A stretch of 32,479 bases of DNA from Clostridia bacterium (lineage in GTDB: Bacteria; Bacillota; Clostridia; Christensenellales; Aristaeellaceae): assembly GCA_017436605.1 (NCBI GenBank), contig JAFSCW010000077.1, positions 1 through 32,479 of the forward strand, in the 5' to 3' direction. Positions 16,163 to 24,656 of the stretch are shown in pieces. Positions within the stretch are counted from its first letter, which is position 1. The number at the start of each line of letters is the position of its first letter. The notes beneath the pieces were generated by a model. The model did no database searches and was not told the origin of the DNA. It worked only from the letters and a program-made list of their open reading frames with translations. Both the position numbers and the translations under genes were made by a program.

Positions 16163-17067
16163 TTTATACCGTAACGCTCAATCCTGCGATCGACTATGTC
16201 GTCCGGCTCGGGGATACGCTCCGGGCAGGCGGCATCAACCGCAGCATGCAGGAGGATTACGAATTCGGCGGAAAGGGCATCAACGTATCGCGCGTGCTGC
16301 ATGCGCTGGGCGTAAGCAGCGCGGCGCTTGGCTTTGTCGCCGGATTTACGGGCGAAGGGCTGGAGCAGGGCCTTCGCGGCATGGGGCTGGATACCCGCTT
16401 TATCCGCCTGCCGGAGGGCATGACGCGCATCAACGTCAAGCTGAAGGCGGGAGAGGAAACCGAGATTAACGGCATGGGCCCGCGGATTTCGCCGGAAGAC
16501 ATGGACAGGCTGTATGCGCAGCTGGAAACGATCGGAGAGGGCGACGTGCTGGTGCTCTCCGGCTCGGTTCCCGCCGGCCTGCCGGAGGACACCTATGCGC
16601 GCATCATGGCGCGCGTTTCGGGCAGGGGCGTCCGGGTCGTCGTGGATGCATCCGGGCCGCTTCTGGAAAGCGCGCTGGCGCTGCAGCCCTTTCTCATCAA
16701 GCCCAACCACATCGAGCTCGGCGGAATCTTTGGAAGGACGCTCGATACGGATGAGGAGATCGAGTCCTGCGCGCGCAGCCTGCAGGCGATGGGCGCGCGC
16801 AATGTGCTGGTTTCCATGGCGGCGCGCGGCGCGCTTCTTCTGGATGAGCATGGCCGGACGCACCGCATCGCCTGCCCGGCGGGGCAGGTTGTCAACAGCG
16901 TCGGCGCAGGGGATTCGATGGTCGCGGGCTTTCTGGCCGGCTATCTGGAATCCGGAGATTACAGCCATGCCCTGCGCCTTGGCACGGCGGCGGGCAGCGC
17001 GACGGCGTTTTCCGTGGGCCTTGCGCAAAGGGAGCAGATCGAGCGTCTGCTCGCTGAATCCTGCTGA
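16159..17067 (+). CDS. fruK: 1-phosphofructokinase-like sugar kinase (PfkB family)
   Basis: This 302-residue protein belongs to the PfkB/ribokinase family. It starts IYTVTLNPAIDYVV, typical of 1-phosphofructokinase and tagatose-6-phosphate kinase, has YEFGGKGINVSRVL (substrate motif 1) and ends with VNSVGAGDSMVAGF, where Asp252 is the catalytic base. It would make a sugar bisphosphate for glycolysis. Fructose-1-phosphate is the likely substrate, but tagatose-6-phosphate cannot be excluded, and no fructose PTS gene is nearby. The start is a GTG overlapping the malQ stop by four bases, with GAGGGAG upstream; a longer frame from 16024 would lie inside malQ and is unlikely. Linkage to malQ rather than fruA is unusual. 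Confidence 0.88.
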   Translation: MIYTVTLNPAIDYVVRLGDTLRAGGINRSMQEDYEFGGKGINVSRVLHALGVSSAALGFVAGFTGEGLEQGLRGMGLDTRFIRLPEGMTRINVKLKAGEETEINGMGPRISPEDMDRLYAQLETIGEGDVLVLSGSVPAGLPEDTYARIMARVSGRGVRVVVDASGPLLESALALQPFLIKPNHIELGGIFGRTLDTDEEIESCARSLQAMGARNVLVSMAARGALLLDEHGRTHRIACPAGQVVNSVGAGDSMVAGFLAGYLESGDYSHALRLGTAAGSATAFSVGLAQREQIERLLAESC

Positions 17068-17086
17068 ATTTCGTGAAATCATGATG

Positions 17087-17116
17087 AAACCGCTTCCCGA
17101 AAGGGAAGCGGTTTTT
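17087..17116 (+). terminator. Rho-independent terminator after the malQ-pfkB operon
   Basis: Perfect 12-bp stem (17087-17098 with 17103-17114), GAAA tetraloop and a T-run. It ends the HAD-malQ-kinase transcript. Confidence 0.93.
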
Positions 17117-17248
17117 GCCTGTTATCGCTGCATATTTATTGCATACAGATGTTTTGTATGATAAACTTGATCTTGATTCTGTTCAAATATGGTTTCGGAA
17201 TACGGATTCGAAATGTCTGTTCGGATTGCATGATCATGAGGAGGAAAC

Positions 17249-18784
17249 ATGTCCCTGTTTTCGCTTGTGTTTTTCAGTTTTGCTGTGGCGCTTGTGTGCC
17301 GCGCCGTTCCCCGGGCATATCGCTGGAGCGTGCTTCTTACGGCGAGCATGCTGTTTTATCTCTCGGAGAGCCCTGCGGCGCTGCCGGTGCTGATCATCAT
17401 GTCGCTGTGGACGTGGTATTGCGCCCGAAAAATCGGAAGCGCGAATACGCCGGCGCCGGCAGGCCTTTCGCGCGAGGAAAAGAAGGCGCGCCGTGCAGCC
17501 ATCCGCGCCGTGCAGAAGCGCTGGCTGACAGCAGGTCTTTGCGCGGACTTTGCTGTGCTTGCGGTGTTTAAGTACTTGAATGACGTGCGCGTGCTTGTGG
17601 GCGCTTCCCGCCTTGGCATTCTGCTGCCGCTGGGTCTGTCCTTTTATACGTTCCAGATCACGGGCTACCTGCTGGATGTATACGGCGGAAAGACCAAGCC
17701 GGAGGAAAGCCCGCTTCGCTTTTTGCTGTTCGCTTCGTTTTTTCCCCAGCTGATTCAGGGACCGATTGCGCGCTATGACGCGCTTGCACCGCAGCTGCGC
17801 GAGCCGAAGGATCTTGATATGGACGGTCTTGTCCGCGCCGCGCTGCTGATGCTCTACGGCCTGATGAAAAAGCTCGTCATCGCGGACAGGCTTGCCCCGC
17901 TGGTCAGCGCGGTGTTCGATGGCGGCAGTTTCGGCGGCGCGGCTGCGCTTGTCGGCGTGCTGGCCTATTCCGCGCAGCAGTACTGCGACTTTTCCGGCGG
18001 CATCGATCTTGTGACAGGCGCAGCGGAGCTGTTCGGCGTTCGTCTCGCGCCCAATTTCCGCAGGCCGTATTTCTCGGTATCCCTGGCGGATTTCTGGCGC
18101 AGGTGGCATATCAGCCTGGGCAGCTGGATGCGCGATTATGTGTTCTATCCCTTCGCGCTTTCCCGCCCGGTGAGCAGACTCTCCAAGCGGGCTGGCGCGC
18201 GCTTCGGACAGGCGATTGCCCGGACGCTGCCCGCCGCGGCGGGCAATCTGCTGGTCTTCCTGCTGGTCGGTCTGTGGCATGGCGCGTCGCTGAATTATAT
18301 CGCGTGGGGCCTGTATAACGGCCTGATCCTTGCGGTATCCTCCGTGCTGGAGCCGGCGTATAAGGGCTGGAATGAGCGGCATGCCGCGCTGTCCGCCTCG
18401 TCTGTATTCCATGTTCTGCGCGTGGTGCGTACCTTTGCGGTGGTGAACATCGGCTGGTTCTTTGACAGGAGCGCTCATCCCGCGGACGCCTTCCGGATGA
18501 TCGGCAGTATAGCGATGCGGTTTGCTCCGCAGGAGCTGACGCCGACGTTTTTTGAGACGGCCGGGATGACTGCGCCGGATGGGATGGTTCTTGCCTGTGC
18601 GCTGGCGGTTGTCTTCTGCGTTTCGCTGCTGGGGGAGCGGGGGATGGACGTGCGCGAAAGGATAGCTTCTTTGCCGTATATCCCGCGTCTGCTGCTCGTG
18701 CTTTTCGCCTGCTGCAGCATTGTGATCTTCGGCGTCTGGGGTTCCGGCTTTGACGCTTCCGCATTCATCTACAACGGATTTTGA
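17249..18784 (+). CDS. MBOAT-family O-acyltransferase (AlgI/PatA-like)
   Basis: This 511-residue protein has about a dozen membrane segments with MBOAT hallmarks: SFYTFQITGYLLDVYGGK, FFPQLIQGPIARY, YCDFSGGIDL, WRRWHISLGSWMRDYVFYP (His287) and FLLVGLWHGASLNYIAWG, which carries the catalytic His344. Family members pass acyl groups (usually acetyl) across the membrane for attachment to an exported polysaccharide or peptidoglycan by an SGNH partner. Such a partner is encoded directly downstream, so the pair forms a two-component O-acylation system. The polymer target is unknown. Start: ATG after GAGGAGG. The upstream region to the previous terminator has only a weak promoter candidate (TTGCAT at 17139-17144 and TAAACT at 17162-17167). 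Confidence 0.92.
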   Translation: MSLFSLVFFSFAVALVCRAVPRAYRWSVLLTASMLFYLSESPAALPVLIIMSLWTWYCARKIGSANTPAPAGLSREEKKARRAAIRAVQKRWLTAGLCADFAVLAVFKYLNDVRVLVGASRLGILLPLGLSFYTFQITGYLLDVYGGKTKPEESPLRFLLFASFFPQLIQGPIARYDALAPQLREPKDLDMDGLVRAALLMLYGLMKKLVIADRLAPLVSAVFDGGSFGGAAALVGVLAYSAQQYCDFSGGIDLVTGAAELFGVRLAPNFRRPYFSVSLADFWRRWHISLGSWMRDYVFYPFALSRPVSRLSKRAGARFGQAIARTLPAAAGNLLVFLLVGLWHGASLNYIAWGLYNGLILAVSSVLEPAYKGWNERHAALSASSVFHVLRVVRTFAVVNIGWFFDRSAHPADAFRMIGSIAMRFAPQELTPTFFETAGMTAPDGMVLACALAVVFCVSLLGERGMDVRERIASLPYIPRLLLVLFACCSIVIFGVWGSGFDASAFIYNGF

Positions 18785-18792
18785 GGCCTAAT

Positions 18793-20319
18793 ATGCAAAT
18801 GATTAAAAACTCGGCGCGTATCCTCGTTTTTCTTGTGCTGCTGGCTTTCCTCCTGAGCGGCGCGACCCGGCTTCTGGAGCAGAAAGACAGCGCCATCGGC
18901 TTGAAGCCTTTTCTTGATCATGCTGAGGAATACGACGTCCTTTTCCTCGGCGACAGCCAGGTGCGCTACGGCGTTTTTCCGCTGGAGCTGTATCATAAGT
19001 ACGGCATCGCCGCCTATAACCTCGGATCGAGCAATTGCAGCGTTCCGCTGAGCTATTGGCGGCTGATGAACGCTCTGGAATATGCGCAGCCGAAGCTTGT
19101 GATGCTCTCGGTTACGGATGCGGAAGTGCCGGAATTGACGCCCAGAAAGGGCGAGTGGCTGCATGTGGCGCTGGGCGCGTTCCCGATGTCGCTGAGCAAG
19201 GCGCGGGCGATTCTGGATCTGACGAATCAGGACGGCGAAGACAGCAGCGGCGTGGCCTACAGCGATATCCGCAGGGAGCTGTTTTTCCCGCTGTATAAGT
19301 ATCATTCCCGCTGGAGCAGCCTGACGCAGGAGGATTTCAGCCCGTCGCATAACGCGCATAAGGGCGCTGTCGCCCGGGTGCACGTCACGGACCCGCAGGC
19401 GGAATCCCAAATGGTCGGCCCGGACGAATGCCTGCCCGAGGAGGGCTATGGCTTTGTGTATCTGAGGAAGATCATCGAGGAATGCCAGAAAAGAAATATC
19501 CCGATCGTGCTGTATCAGCCGCCTTACCCGATCCTGCCGCAGGCGCATATGGGCACGCATACCTCGGCGAAAATCGCCGAGGAATACGGCGTGCCGATGC
19601 TGAACTTCGTGGATATGGACCGCGTGGTGGATTACTATACGGACTGCGGCGATCCGGGAAGCCATCTGAATGTTTCGGGTGTGCGCAAGCTGACGGATTT
19701 CCTCGGACGGTACATCACGGATCACTATGATCTTCCTGACAGGCGTGAGGACGCCGCCTATGCGCATTGGAACGACGAATGGAACGCATATGTGGATGAG
19801 AAGATCCGCATGATTGCGGAGGATGCGGACAGCCTGCGTTCCCGGCTGATGCTGCTGCACGACGACAGCTTCAGCCTTGTCCTGACTGTTCGTCCGGGTT
19901 TTGATTACGATCATCGGAGCACCAAAAAAGCGCTGCAGAACATCGCCCGGGCGCATGTATATGAGGACGACGACGAGGCTTCGGAAAAGCTCAACCCGCT
20001 CATGGGCCTTGACGATGCGGCGGATTTCAACAAGGGATATATGTTCATCGTCGACCGGGATGCGGGAGAAACGTATGAATATGTGCAGGAATTCTACGGC
20101 ATCGGCGAGCAGGAATACGAGACAAGCTTCGGCTACGTCTTTTGCCGGATGGACGGAGAATGGATCGATCTGAGCATCACGCAGGACGACGAGGAAACGT
20201 ATTATTTTGACGACTGGGATGACCAGGATCAGGATGTACGCTTTGTGCTCATCGACCGGCGGACGGGAAAGCCGGCGCTGACGATGGCGTTCAGCCGCCA
20301 TGACGAAGAACAGCCCTGA
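18793..20319 (+). CDS. Membrane-anchored SGNH-type hydrolase/transferase, MBOAT partner
   Basis: This 508-residue protein has one N-terminal membrane segment (about 8-25) and the rest outside. An SGNH-like domain is shown by FLGDSQVRYG (Ser55) and DPGSHLNVSG (Asp287, His291), the expected catalytic triad elements. Together with the upstream MBOAT protein it probably moves acyl groups onto an extracellular polymer, as AlgJ/AlgX or DltD-like partners do. After residue 310 comes a separate region of about 190 residues that is rich in Asp, Glu and Tyr and unfamiliar to me. The start is taken as the ATG at 18793, with GAGG six bases upstream; a TTG at 18781 overlapping the previous stop is an alternative. 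A bidirectional terminator follows. Confidence 0.8.
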   Translation: MQMIKNSARILVFLVLLAFLLSGATRLLEQKDSAIGLKPFLDHAEEYDVLFLGDSQVRYGVFPLELYHKYGIAAYNLGSSNCSVPLSYWRLMNALEYAQPKLVMLSVTDAEVPELTPRKGEWLHVALGAFPMSLSKARAILDLTNQDGEDSSGVAYSDIRRELFFPLYKYHSRWSSLTQEDFSPSHNAHKGAVARVHVTDPQAESQMVGPDECLPEEGYGFVYLRKIIEECQKRNIPIVLYQPPYPILPQAHMGTHTSAKIAEEYGVPMLNFVDMDRVVDYYTDCGDPGSHLNVSGVRKLTDFLGRYITDHYDLPDRREDAAYAHWNDEWNAYVDEKIRMIAEDADSLRSRLMLLHDDSFSLVLTVRPGFDYDHRSTKKALQNIARAHVYEDDDEASEKLNPLMGLDDAADFNKGYMFIVDRDAGETYEYVQEFYGIGEQEYETSFGYVFCRMDGEWIDLSITQDDEETYYFDDWDDQDQDVRFVLIDRRTGKPALTMAFSRHDEEQP

Positions 20320-20349
20320 ACCCGGTAATGCCAAAGGCTGTGCAAGACA

Positions 20350-20395
20350 AAAAAGTGGTTCCTTTCCCCATAAGGGGAAGGGAACCGTTTTTATT
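20350..20395. terminator. Bidirectional terminator between convergent genes
   Basis: A 13-bp stem (20357-20369 with 20374-20386, one T-G pair) and ATAA loop are flanked by an A-run (20349-20354) and a GTTTTTATTT tail. It serves the SGNH gene from the left and the secreted SH3-like gene from the right. Confidence 0.9.
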
Positions 20396-20891
20396 TCAGA
20401 GAGAACGGGCCGTGATTGTGAACGTATTCGGGGATGGGCTCAAAGGTCTCGTAGCTTTCGCAGTCGCAGCCGACGTAATCGGCGTTGATGAAGCCGGAGT
20501 TGATCGCCAGCCCGTCGCGGTAGATGCGGATGTTGGCGTAGTATTTGCCGCGGTAGGTCACCACGTCGATCAGCTGAAATTCGGTATCCGGGCCGACTTT
20601 GCCGTCCGTGCCGCCGGGATAATAGGGCACGCGGCTTTTTCCCTTGTTGGGCGTATCCCAGAGCGTGACGCGCCGGCCGTAGCAATGGACGTGGCCGTAT
20701 TCAAGGCAGCCCTCGTCCGGGCAGGAGGATGGGCCTTCGCCGCTCCAGCCGTCGGTATAGGCGTAGACATGCGTAACCAGATGCGCGGCAGCCTTCTCGC
20801 TGCCCAGCGCCAGGCAGGCGGGCGCCTTGTCCGCGAGCGCGGGCGCGGCGGAGAGCAGCAGCAAAACGAGAAGCGGGAGCATGCGTTTCAT
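20391..20891 (-). CDS. Secreted protein, possibly SH3b-like
   Basis: This 166-residue protein begins with a clear signal peptide (KRMLPLLVLLLLSAAPALA, cleavage likely after ALA at about residue 20). The mature part is Cys- and Tyr-rich. The stretch from RRVTLWDTP to SGFINADYV has the spacing of a bacterial SH3-like cell-wall-binding domain, which commonly ends G-x-V/I-x-x-x-Y-V. I do not recognise it beyond that. AGGAGG lies nine bases before the ATG. It follows the MFS gene by 45 bases, in the same direction, so it is probably the last gene of a three-gene transcript. Confidence 0.7.
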   Translation of the reverse strand: MKRMLPLLVLLLLSAAPALADKAPACLALGSEKAAAHLVTHVYAYTDGWSGEGPSSCPDEGCLEYGHVHCYGRRVTLWDTPNKGKSRVPYYPGGTDGKVGPDTEFQLIDVVTYRGKYYANIRIYRDGLAINSGFINADYVGCDCESYETFEPIPEYVHNHGPFSLK

Positions 20892-20936
20892 GGATCATAC
20901 CTCCTGAAAGGGCAGCGGCGTTCGCAGAAGAACACG

Positions 20937-22133
20937 TCAGGCAGGGACGTCGGCTTTGGAAACGGCGGCGTTGACCAGTATCGTTCCGGCGAGGGCGATG
21001 CACGCGGCGATGACGAGCATGGCGCTGAGGCCGAGGCGCTCGATGGCTGCGCCGCCGAGGGAACTGCCAAGCGCCATGCCCAGCGTAAAGGTGGCGGAAG
21101 CGATCGTCTGTCCCTTGGCCATGTCCTGAGGCTGGATGCGCCCCGCGACGAGATAATACAGCGAGGGATACAGGAAACCGTAGGTGACCGTCTGCAGCAG
21201 CTCGATCAGATAGACCGAGGCGATGGAAGGGGCGAAGATGAGCAGGAGGGCCTTGGCGATGTAGAACAGGCCCGAAAGGCGCATCAGGATCACCACGCCG
21301 GTGCGCCTTTGGATGCGTTCGAAGAAGAGGATAAAGGGCGCGGCGGTTACGCAGGCGAGGAAGAGCGCGACGCCGACATGTTCGCTGCCGCCGCCGATGC
21401 GGCTGAAGATCTGAATCAGGTAGTTTTCTGCCATGGCATGGCAGGCGGCCAGACAGACCACGCCGGCCATCGTCACCATGAACAGACGATATCTGCGGGC
21501 AAAAGCAGCCATGGAAAGGCTGTCCGCCTGCCGGGACGTGGTGCGGCTTTCCTGGCCATCCGGGAGCAGCTTTGGATAAAACTGCACCAGAATCAGCTGA
21601 AGCGCGAGGCACAGGAGCACGACCCAGATCATGGCGCTTGCGCCCAGATGCGCGATGATATAGCCAAAGCCGAGCGAGGCAAACGAGAAGGAAAGCGATC
21701 CGGTTCCGGAACCGGCGCCGTAGTTGATGCGGTATCCTCTCTGGGCGTAATGCGCGCACAGTGGATTAAACAGCGGGATCGTGATCGAAAAAGACAGATG
21801 CCCGAGAATATACAGCAGGCCGATGACGGGCTTTGTGAGAGGGAAAAGCTCGATGGACGCCAGCGCGGCGAAGGCTGCGATGAGGAAGCCGGGGATGAGC
21901 CTCTGGAGCAGGGATATGGACGTCCTGTCCACATAGCTGCCGATCATCGGCTGCAGGATGCAGGAGAGGATGTTGGTCGTAGCCAGCATGACACCGATCT
22001 GCGCCGTGCGGAAGTCATGGCCCAGCAGATATGTGACGGCAAACGCACCGACGCCGGCCATCGCGAAGAAGTAGACCGCCTGATGCAGGCAGTACAGCGG
22101 GGTCAGGCTGCGCGAGGATTGAAAGCGATTCAT
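20937..22133 (-). CDS. MFS transporter
   Basis: This 398-residue protein has about 12 hydrophobic segments. The MFS signature lies early (LLGHDFRTAQIGVMLATTNILSCILQPMIGSYVDR, with the loop Asp-Arg) and the central loop is short and basic. The overall form resembles sugar/nucleoside-type or LacY-like MFS proteins, but the substrate cannot be predicted. A longer frame extends to 22331, but the ATG at 22133 has AGGAGG at ideal spacing and begins the first membrane domain properly. It sits between a secreted LRR protein gene and a secreted SH3-like protein gene. Confidence 0.88.
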   Translation of the reverse strand: MNRFQSSRSLTPLYCLHQAVYFFAMAGVGAFAVTYLLGHDFRTAQIGVMLATTNILSCILQPMIGSYVDRTSISLLQRLIPGFLIAAFAALASIELFPLTKPVIGLLYILGHLSFSITIPLFNPLCAHYAQRGYRINYGAGSGTGSLSFSFASLGFGYIIAHLGASAMIWVVLLCLALQLILVQFYPKLLPDGQESRTTSRQADSLSMAAFARRYRLFMVTMAGVVCLAACHAMAENYLIQIFSRIGGGSEHVGVALFLACVTAAPFILFFERIQRRTGVVILMRLSGLFYIAKALLLIFAPSIASVYLIELLQTVTYGFLYPSLYYLVAGRIQPQDMAKGQTIASATFTLGMALGSSLGGAAIERLGLSAMLVIAACIALAGTILVNAAVSKADVPA

Positions 22134-22221
22134 AGATATCCTCCTGGGATAGGCATAGGGATGGCTGGATGCAAGGATGAATGAGACTGCGAAAAAGGCG
22201 CAAGGTTTTGCGTGGCATGGC

Positions 22222-23085
22222 TTACATGGGCTGCCAGGCCAAGCCGTTTGCCTGAGCAAAGGCCTGTCCGGCGCTGCCGTGCGGAGATATGATGGTAAGG
22301 TCGCTGCAGCCGGAAAAGGCGTCGCCTTCAATGCTTTCGACGCTGCCGGGAATGGTGATCTGCGTCAGCGCACAGCAGCCTGCAAAGGCGGACGAAGCGA
22401 TTTCGCAAACGCCGTCCGGAATGACGATTTCCGTCAGCGCCGAGCAGCCGAAGAAGGCGGAACGCCCGATGGCGGCGACGCCTTCGGGGAAGGAGACGGA
22501 GACGGCGGATTCGTCGCAGTCCGAAACCGTGAATGTGCGCTGGCCGTCGTCTTCAAAAGCCTTGAGCGTCAGCGCCGGATAATCCGGGTGGGTGAAGGAA
22601 TAGCCGATATCGGTCAGAACAAAGGCAGTCAGGCTGTCGGGGCTGCAGATCCGCGCTGCGGAGCAGCCGTAGAATGCGAGGATATTGATGCGGTCGAGGT
22701 TGTCGTGCAGATGAATCTGTTTCAGAGAGGAGCAGGCATAAAAGGCATGTGTGCCGATCGCGGTGACGCTTTCGGGGATCCGGATATCCGAAAGTGACGT
22801 GCAATTCTGAAAGGCATTGCTGCCGATGGAGACGACGCCTTCGGGAATGACGACGCTTGCCAGCGACGCGCAGTTCCTGAAGGCGCAGTAGCTGATGGCT
22901 GTGACGGGGTATCCGCCCAATGTATCGGGCAGGATCAGTTCGGCGTCGCTGCCGGTGTAGGCTGTCAGCTTAGCCTTGCCGTCCTTGACGGAATAGACAA
23001 AGTCTCCCTCGGTCTGCGCCCATGCGGAGGCGGAAAGCAGGCAGAGCATGAGCAATACGGAGAGCAGCATGTGCAGCTTTTTCAT
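22222..23085 (-). CDS. Secreted leucine-rich-repeat protein (LRR_5/BspA type)
   Basis: This 287-residue protein has a signal peptide (KKLHMLLSVLLMLCLLSASAWA, about 23 residues) followed by BspA-type LRR_5 repeats: ISYCAFRNCASLASVVIPEG, IGSNAFQNCTSLSDIRIPES, IGTHAFYACSSLKQIHL, and later IGRSAFFGCSALTEIVIPDG and similar units. One or more units in the middle (about 155-190) are degenerate. Such proteins are typically exposed on the cell surface and bind other cells or host components. The ATG at 23085 is preferred over the far upstream frame start because it begins the signal peptide; AGAGG lies 12 bases upstream. It is the first gene after a strong minus-strand promoter. Confidence 0.88.
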   Translation of the reverse strand: MKKLHMLLSVLLMLCLLSASAWAQTEGDFVYSVKDGKAKLTAYTGSDAELILPDTLGGYPVTAISYCAFRNCASLASVVIPEGVVSIGSNAFQNCTSLSDIRIPESVTAIGTHAFYACSSLKQIHLHDNLDRINILAFYGCSAARICSPDSLTAFVLTDIGYSFTHPDYPALTLKAFEDDGQRTFTVSDCDESAVSVSFPEGVAAIGRSAFFGCSALTEIVIPDGVCEIASSAFAGCCALTQITIPGSVESIEGDAFSGCSDLTIISPHGSAGQAFAQANGLAWQPM

Positions 23086-23194
23086 GGCGGGTTTACCTCT
23101 GCATTTTGGTCGGATTGGGCATGCCGGATAGCGTGAGCACAGCCGGCGGGAACGATGCCGCTGTCTATGCGGATCGGGCGGAATTGCTGCGTTT

Positions 23195-23223
23195 ATTATA
23201 GCAACAACGACATCATGAAGCAA
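23195..23223 (-). promoter_or_regulatory. Promoter of the LRR-MFS-SH3 operon
   Basis: On the minus strand TTGCTT (23223-23218) and TATAAT (23200-23195) are separated by 17 bases, about 110 bases before the LRR gene start. Confidence 0.75.
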
Positions 23224-23313
23224 CGGTTATGCGAACAACTTCGCGCAAAACCATGGCATTGAAACACAGATGCGGCAGGAGGACGGCTTTGTTCGTTATC
23301 AGGCGATATGCAG

Positions 23314-23341
23314 AAAAACCGCCCTCAAATCGGAGGCGGTT
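23314..23341 (-). terminator. Minus-strand terminator left of the integrative element
   Basis: Arms AACCGCC (23317-23323) and GGCGGTT (23335-23341) form a stem; read on the minus strand it is followed by a T-run. No minus-strand gene ends here now. It may have served transcription coming from the tRNA side before the element arrived. Confidence 0.6.
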
Positions 23342-23425
23342 CAGAGCAGGCGTGGAGGGATTCTGCTTCTGCAAAAGGAGGATCAGGGAGCGCTTGCGCG
23401 GCTATGCAGTTCCCCGGGTGATCGT

Positions 23426-23511
23426 TTCTCGTCCTATAGACCTCCGAAGAAGCACAAAAAAACGACCGGATATTCCGATCGTTTCGTGTTGGCTGACAAG
23501 ACCAACTGTAC
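23426..23511 (+). repeat. Left end repeat (putative attL) of the integrative element
   Basis: This 86-bp segment is nearly identical to 28524-28610. Bases 23433-23470 match 28531-28568 exactly over 38 bp, starting CCTATAGACCTCCGAAG and running through seven A. The rest matches apart from a few changes. It includes a hairpin with GTTGG/CCAAC arms that reads GTCGG/CCGAC in the right copy. The CCTATAGACC part equals the T-stem and acceptor end of the tRNA-Val gene at 28611-28687. Read on the minus strand it forms a terminator hairpin with a T-run. Confidence 0.8.
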
Positions 23512-23541
23512 CTTTGGAAGTCTGGCATCGCGCAGTATGAG

Positions 23542-23754
23542 ATGAGGCTGCTGCTTGAGGGCGCTCTTGTGCTGTATGAGGATGGAGCCTCCACCCACTT
23601 GAGGCTTGCCATGAAGAATGAGCAGTATGAAGCAGCAGATGCGCTTGAGGCTCTTGGCTTTGCGCTGAGCGCCTTGAGAGAGCATGTCTGTGAGTTGCAG
23701 AAGGCGCACAGAGTTGAGGCCATGCGCGAAGCAGAAGCCATTGAGCGAGTGTAA
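23542..23754 (+). CDS. Small hypothetical protein, probably helical
   Basis: A 70-residue frame just inside the left end of the element. The product is rich in Ala, Glu and Leu (KNEQYEAADALEALGFALSA) and would form amphipathic helices or a coiled coil. No good ribosome binding site precedes the ATG, and an upstream non-ATG start is possible. I do not recognise a family. It could be a small DNA-associated accessory protein of the element, or chance. Confidence 0.4.
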   Translation: MRLLLEGALVLYEDGASTHLRLAMKNEQYEAADALEALGFALSALREHVCELQKAHRVEAMREAEAIERV

Positions 23755-23889
23755 AAACAAACAGTTGTTTAGGTTCACAGTCACCATGAGGCTGGATCGC
23801 GCCGCAAACTCTTCAAAACCTGTAAGAGAAACCAGTAAATGAAACGATTTGCGGCGATTCACCCTTTTGTTTACAAGGAGGTCAGGTCA

Positions 23890-24477
23890 ATGAAGACTTG
23901 GGGATATGCAAGGTGTTCCACCAATGAGGACAAACAGGACATCAACAGACAGATCAAGGAGCTGAAAGCAGCAGGCGCAGATGAAGTGGTCTTTGAGTAT
24001 GAGCATGGAGATGCGAAGGTCAAGCAGAACCTTCATATGCTTCTCAATGCGGCGACTGAGGGTGATACCATCATCACGCTTGAGGTCAGCAGATTAACCA
24101 GAAGCACACAGCAGCTCTGTGAGATCGTGGAGATCATCAAGAGCAAGAAGCTCAGACTCATCATTGTGGGCAGTATCACAGTAGACTGTCGCAATGGGCA
24201 GATAGATCCCATGAGTCAGGCCTTCATTCAGATGAGCGCAGTCTTCGCAGAGCTTGAGCTGGCGATCATCAGAGCCAGAGTGCGCAGTGGGATGCAGAAT
24301 GCCAAGAGCAAGGGTGTGAAGGTGGGCCGCAGGCCAACAACTAAAGATGACATTCCTGCGATCTTCTACAAGCATTATCCTGCTTTTGTTGCGAAACAGA
24401 TGAATGTCAGTGAACTGGCGAGAGTGTGCGATTTGAGCAGGCCAACAGTTTATAAGTACTTGAAGTTGATAGCATGA
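23890..24477 (+). CDS. Serine recombinase of the resolvase/invertase family
   Basis: This 195-residue protein has the resolvase N-terminal domain, with the catalytic Ser10 in YARCSTNEDKQDINRQ, the Arg-containing SRLTRSTQQL segment and the AELELAIIRARVRSGMQNAK helix. A C-terminal helix-turn-helix follows (MNVSELARVCDLSRPTVYKYLK). The size is that of small resolvases and invertases rather than large serine integrases. It may resolve dimers, invert a segment or assist the element's movement. A frame start exists at 23839, but the ATG at 23890 has AAGGAGGT at good spacing and starts the domain properly. Confidence 0.92.
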   Translation: MKTWGYARCSTNEDKQDINRQIKELKAAGADEVVFEYEHGDAKVKQNLHMLLNAATEGDTIITLEVSRLTRSTQQLCEIVEIIKSKKLRLIIVGSITVDCRNGQIDPMSQAFIQMSAVFAELELAIIRARVRSGMQNAKSKGVKVGRRPTTKDDIPAIFYKHYPAFVAKQMNVSELARVCDLSRPTVYKYLKLIA

Positions 24478-24600
24478 AATATTGACGCTTTCGATGGAAG
24501 GGAAGGAGTTTGACCATAGGTGAGAGAAGTTTCGCTGCATTATGAACAATGAATATGGCGATTGTTATCCACAATTATTAAGTGAGTTTGATGTTGAGTA

Positions 24601-24629
24601 TTTACAATTAATTGAATAATAAGTATAAT
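24601..24629 (+). promoter_or_regulatory. Promoter of the secreted cargo protein gene
   Basis: TTTACA (24601-24606) and TATAAT (24624-24629) are separated by 17 bases, 27 bases before the start codon. The cargo gene therefore has its own strong promoter, independent of the recombinase. Confidence 0.75.
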
Positions 24630-24656
24630 TTAAACAAGTGATAGAGGAGGGAATGT

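Larger units (their letters stand above)
23224..23541. other. Gene-free region at the left junction
   Basis: Apart from the terminator at 23314-23341 and the end repeat at 23426-23511 no gene is supported. Several short overlapping frames on both strands have no ribosome site and run through the hairpins. The composition becomes AT-richer from about 23430 on. Confidence 0.6.

Noticed and set aside
23426..23511. Second tRNA gene at the left end of the element
   Set aside because: Only the CCTATAGACC part resembles tRNA-Val; no anticodon or D-arm can be formed in the neighbouring bases.
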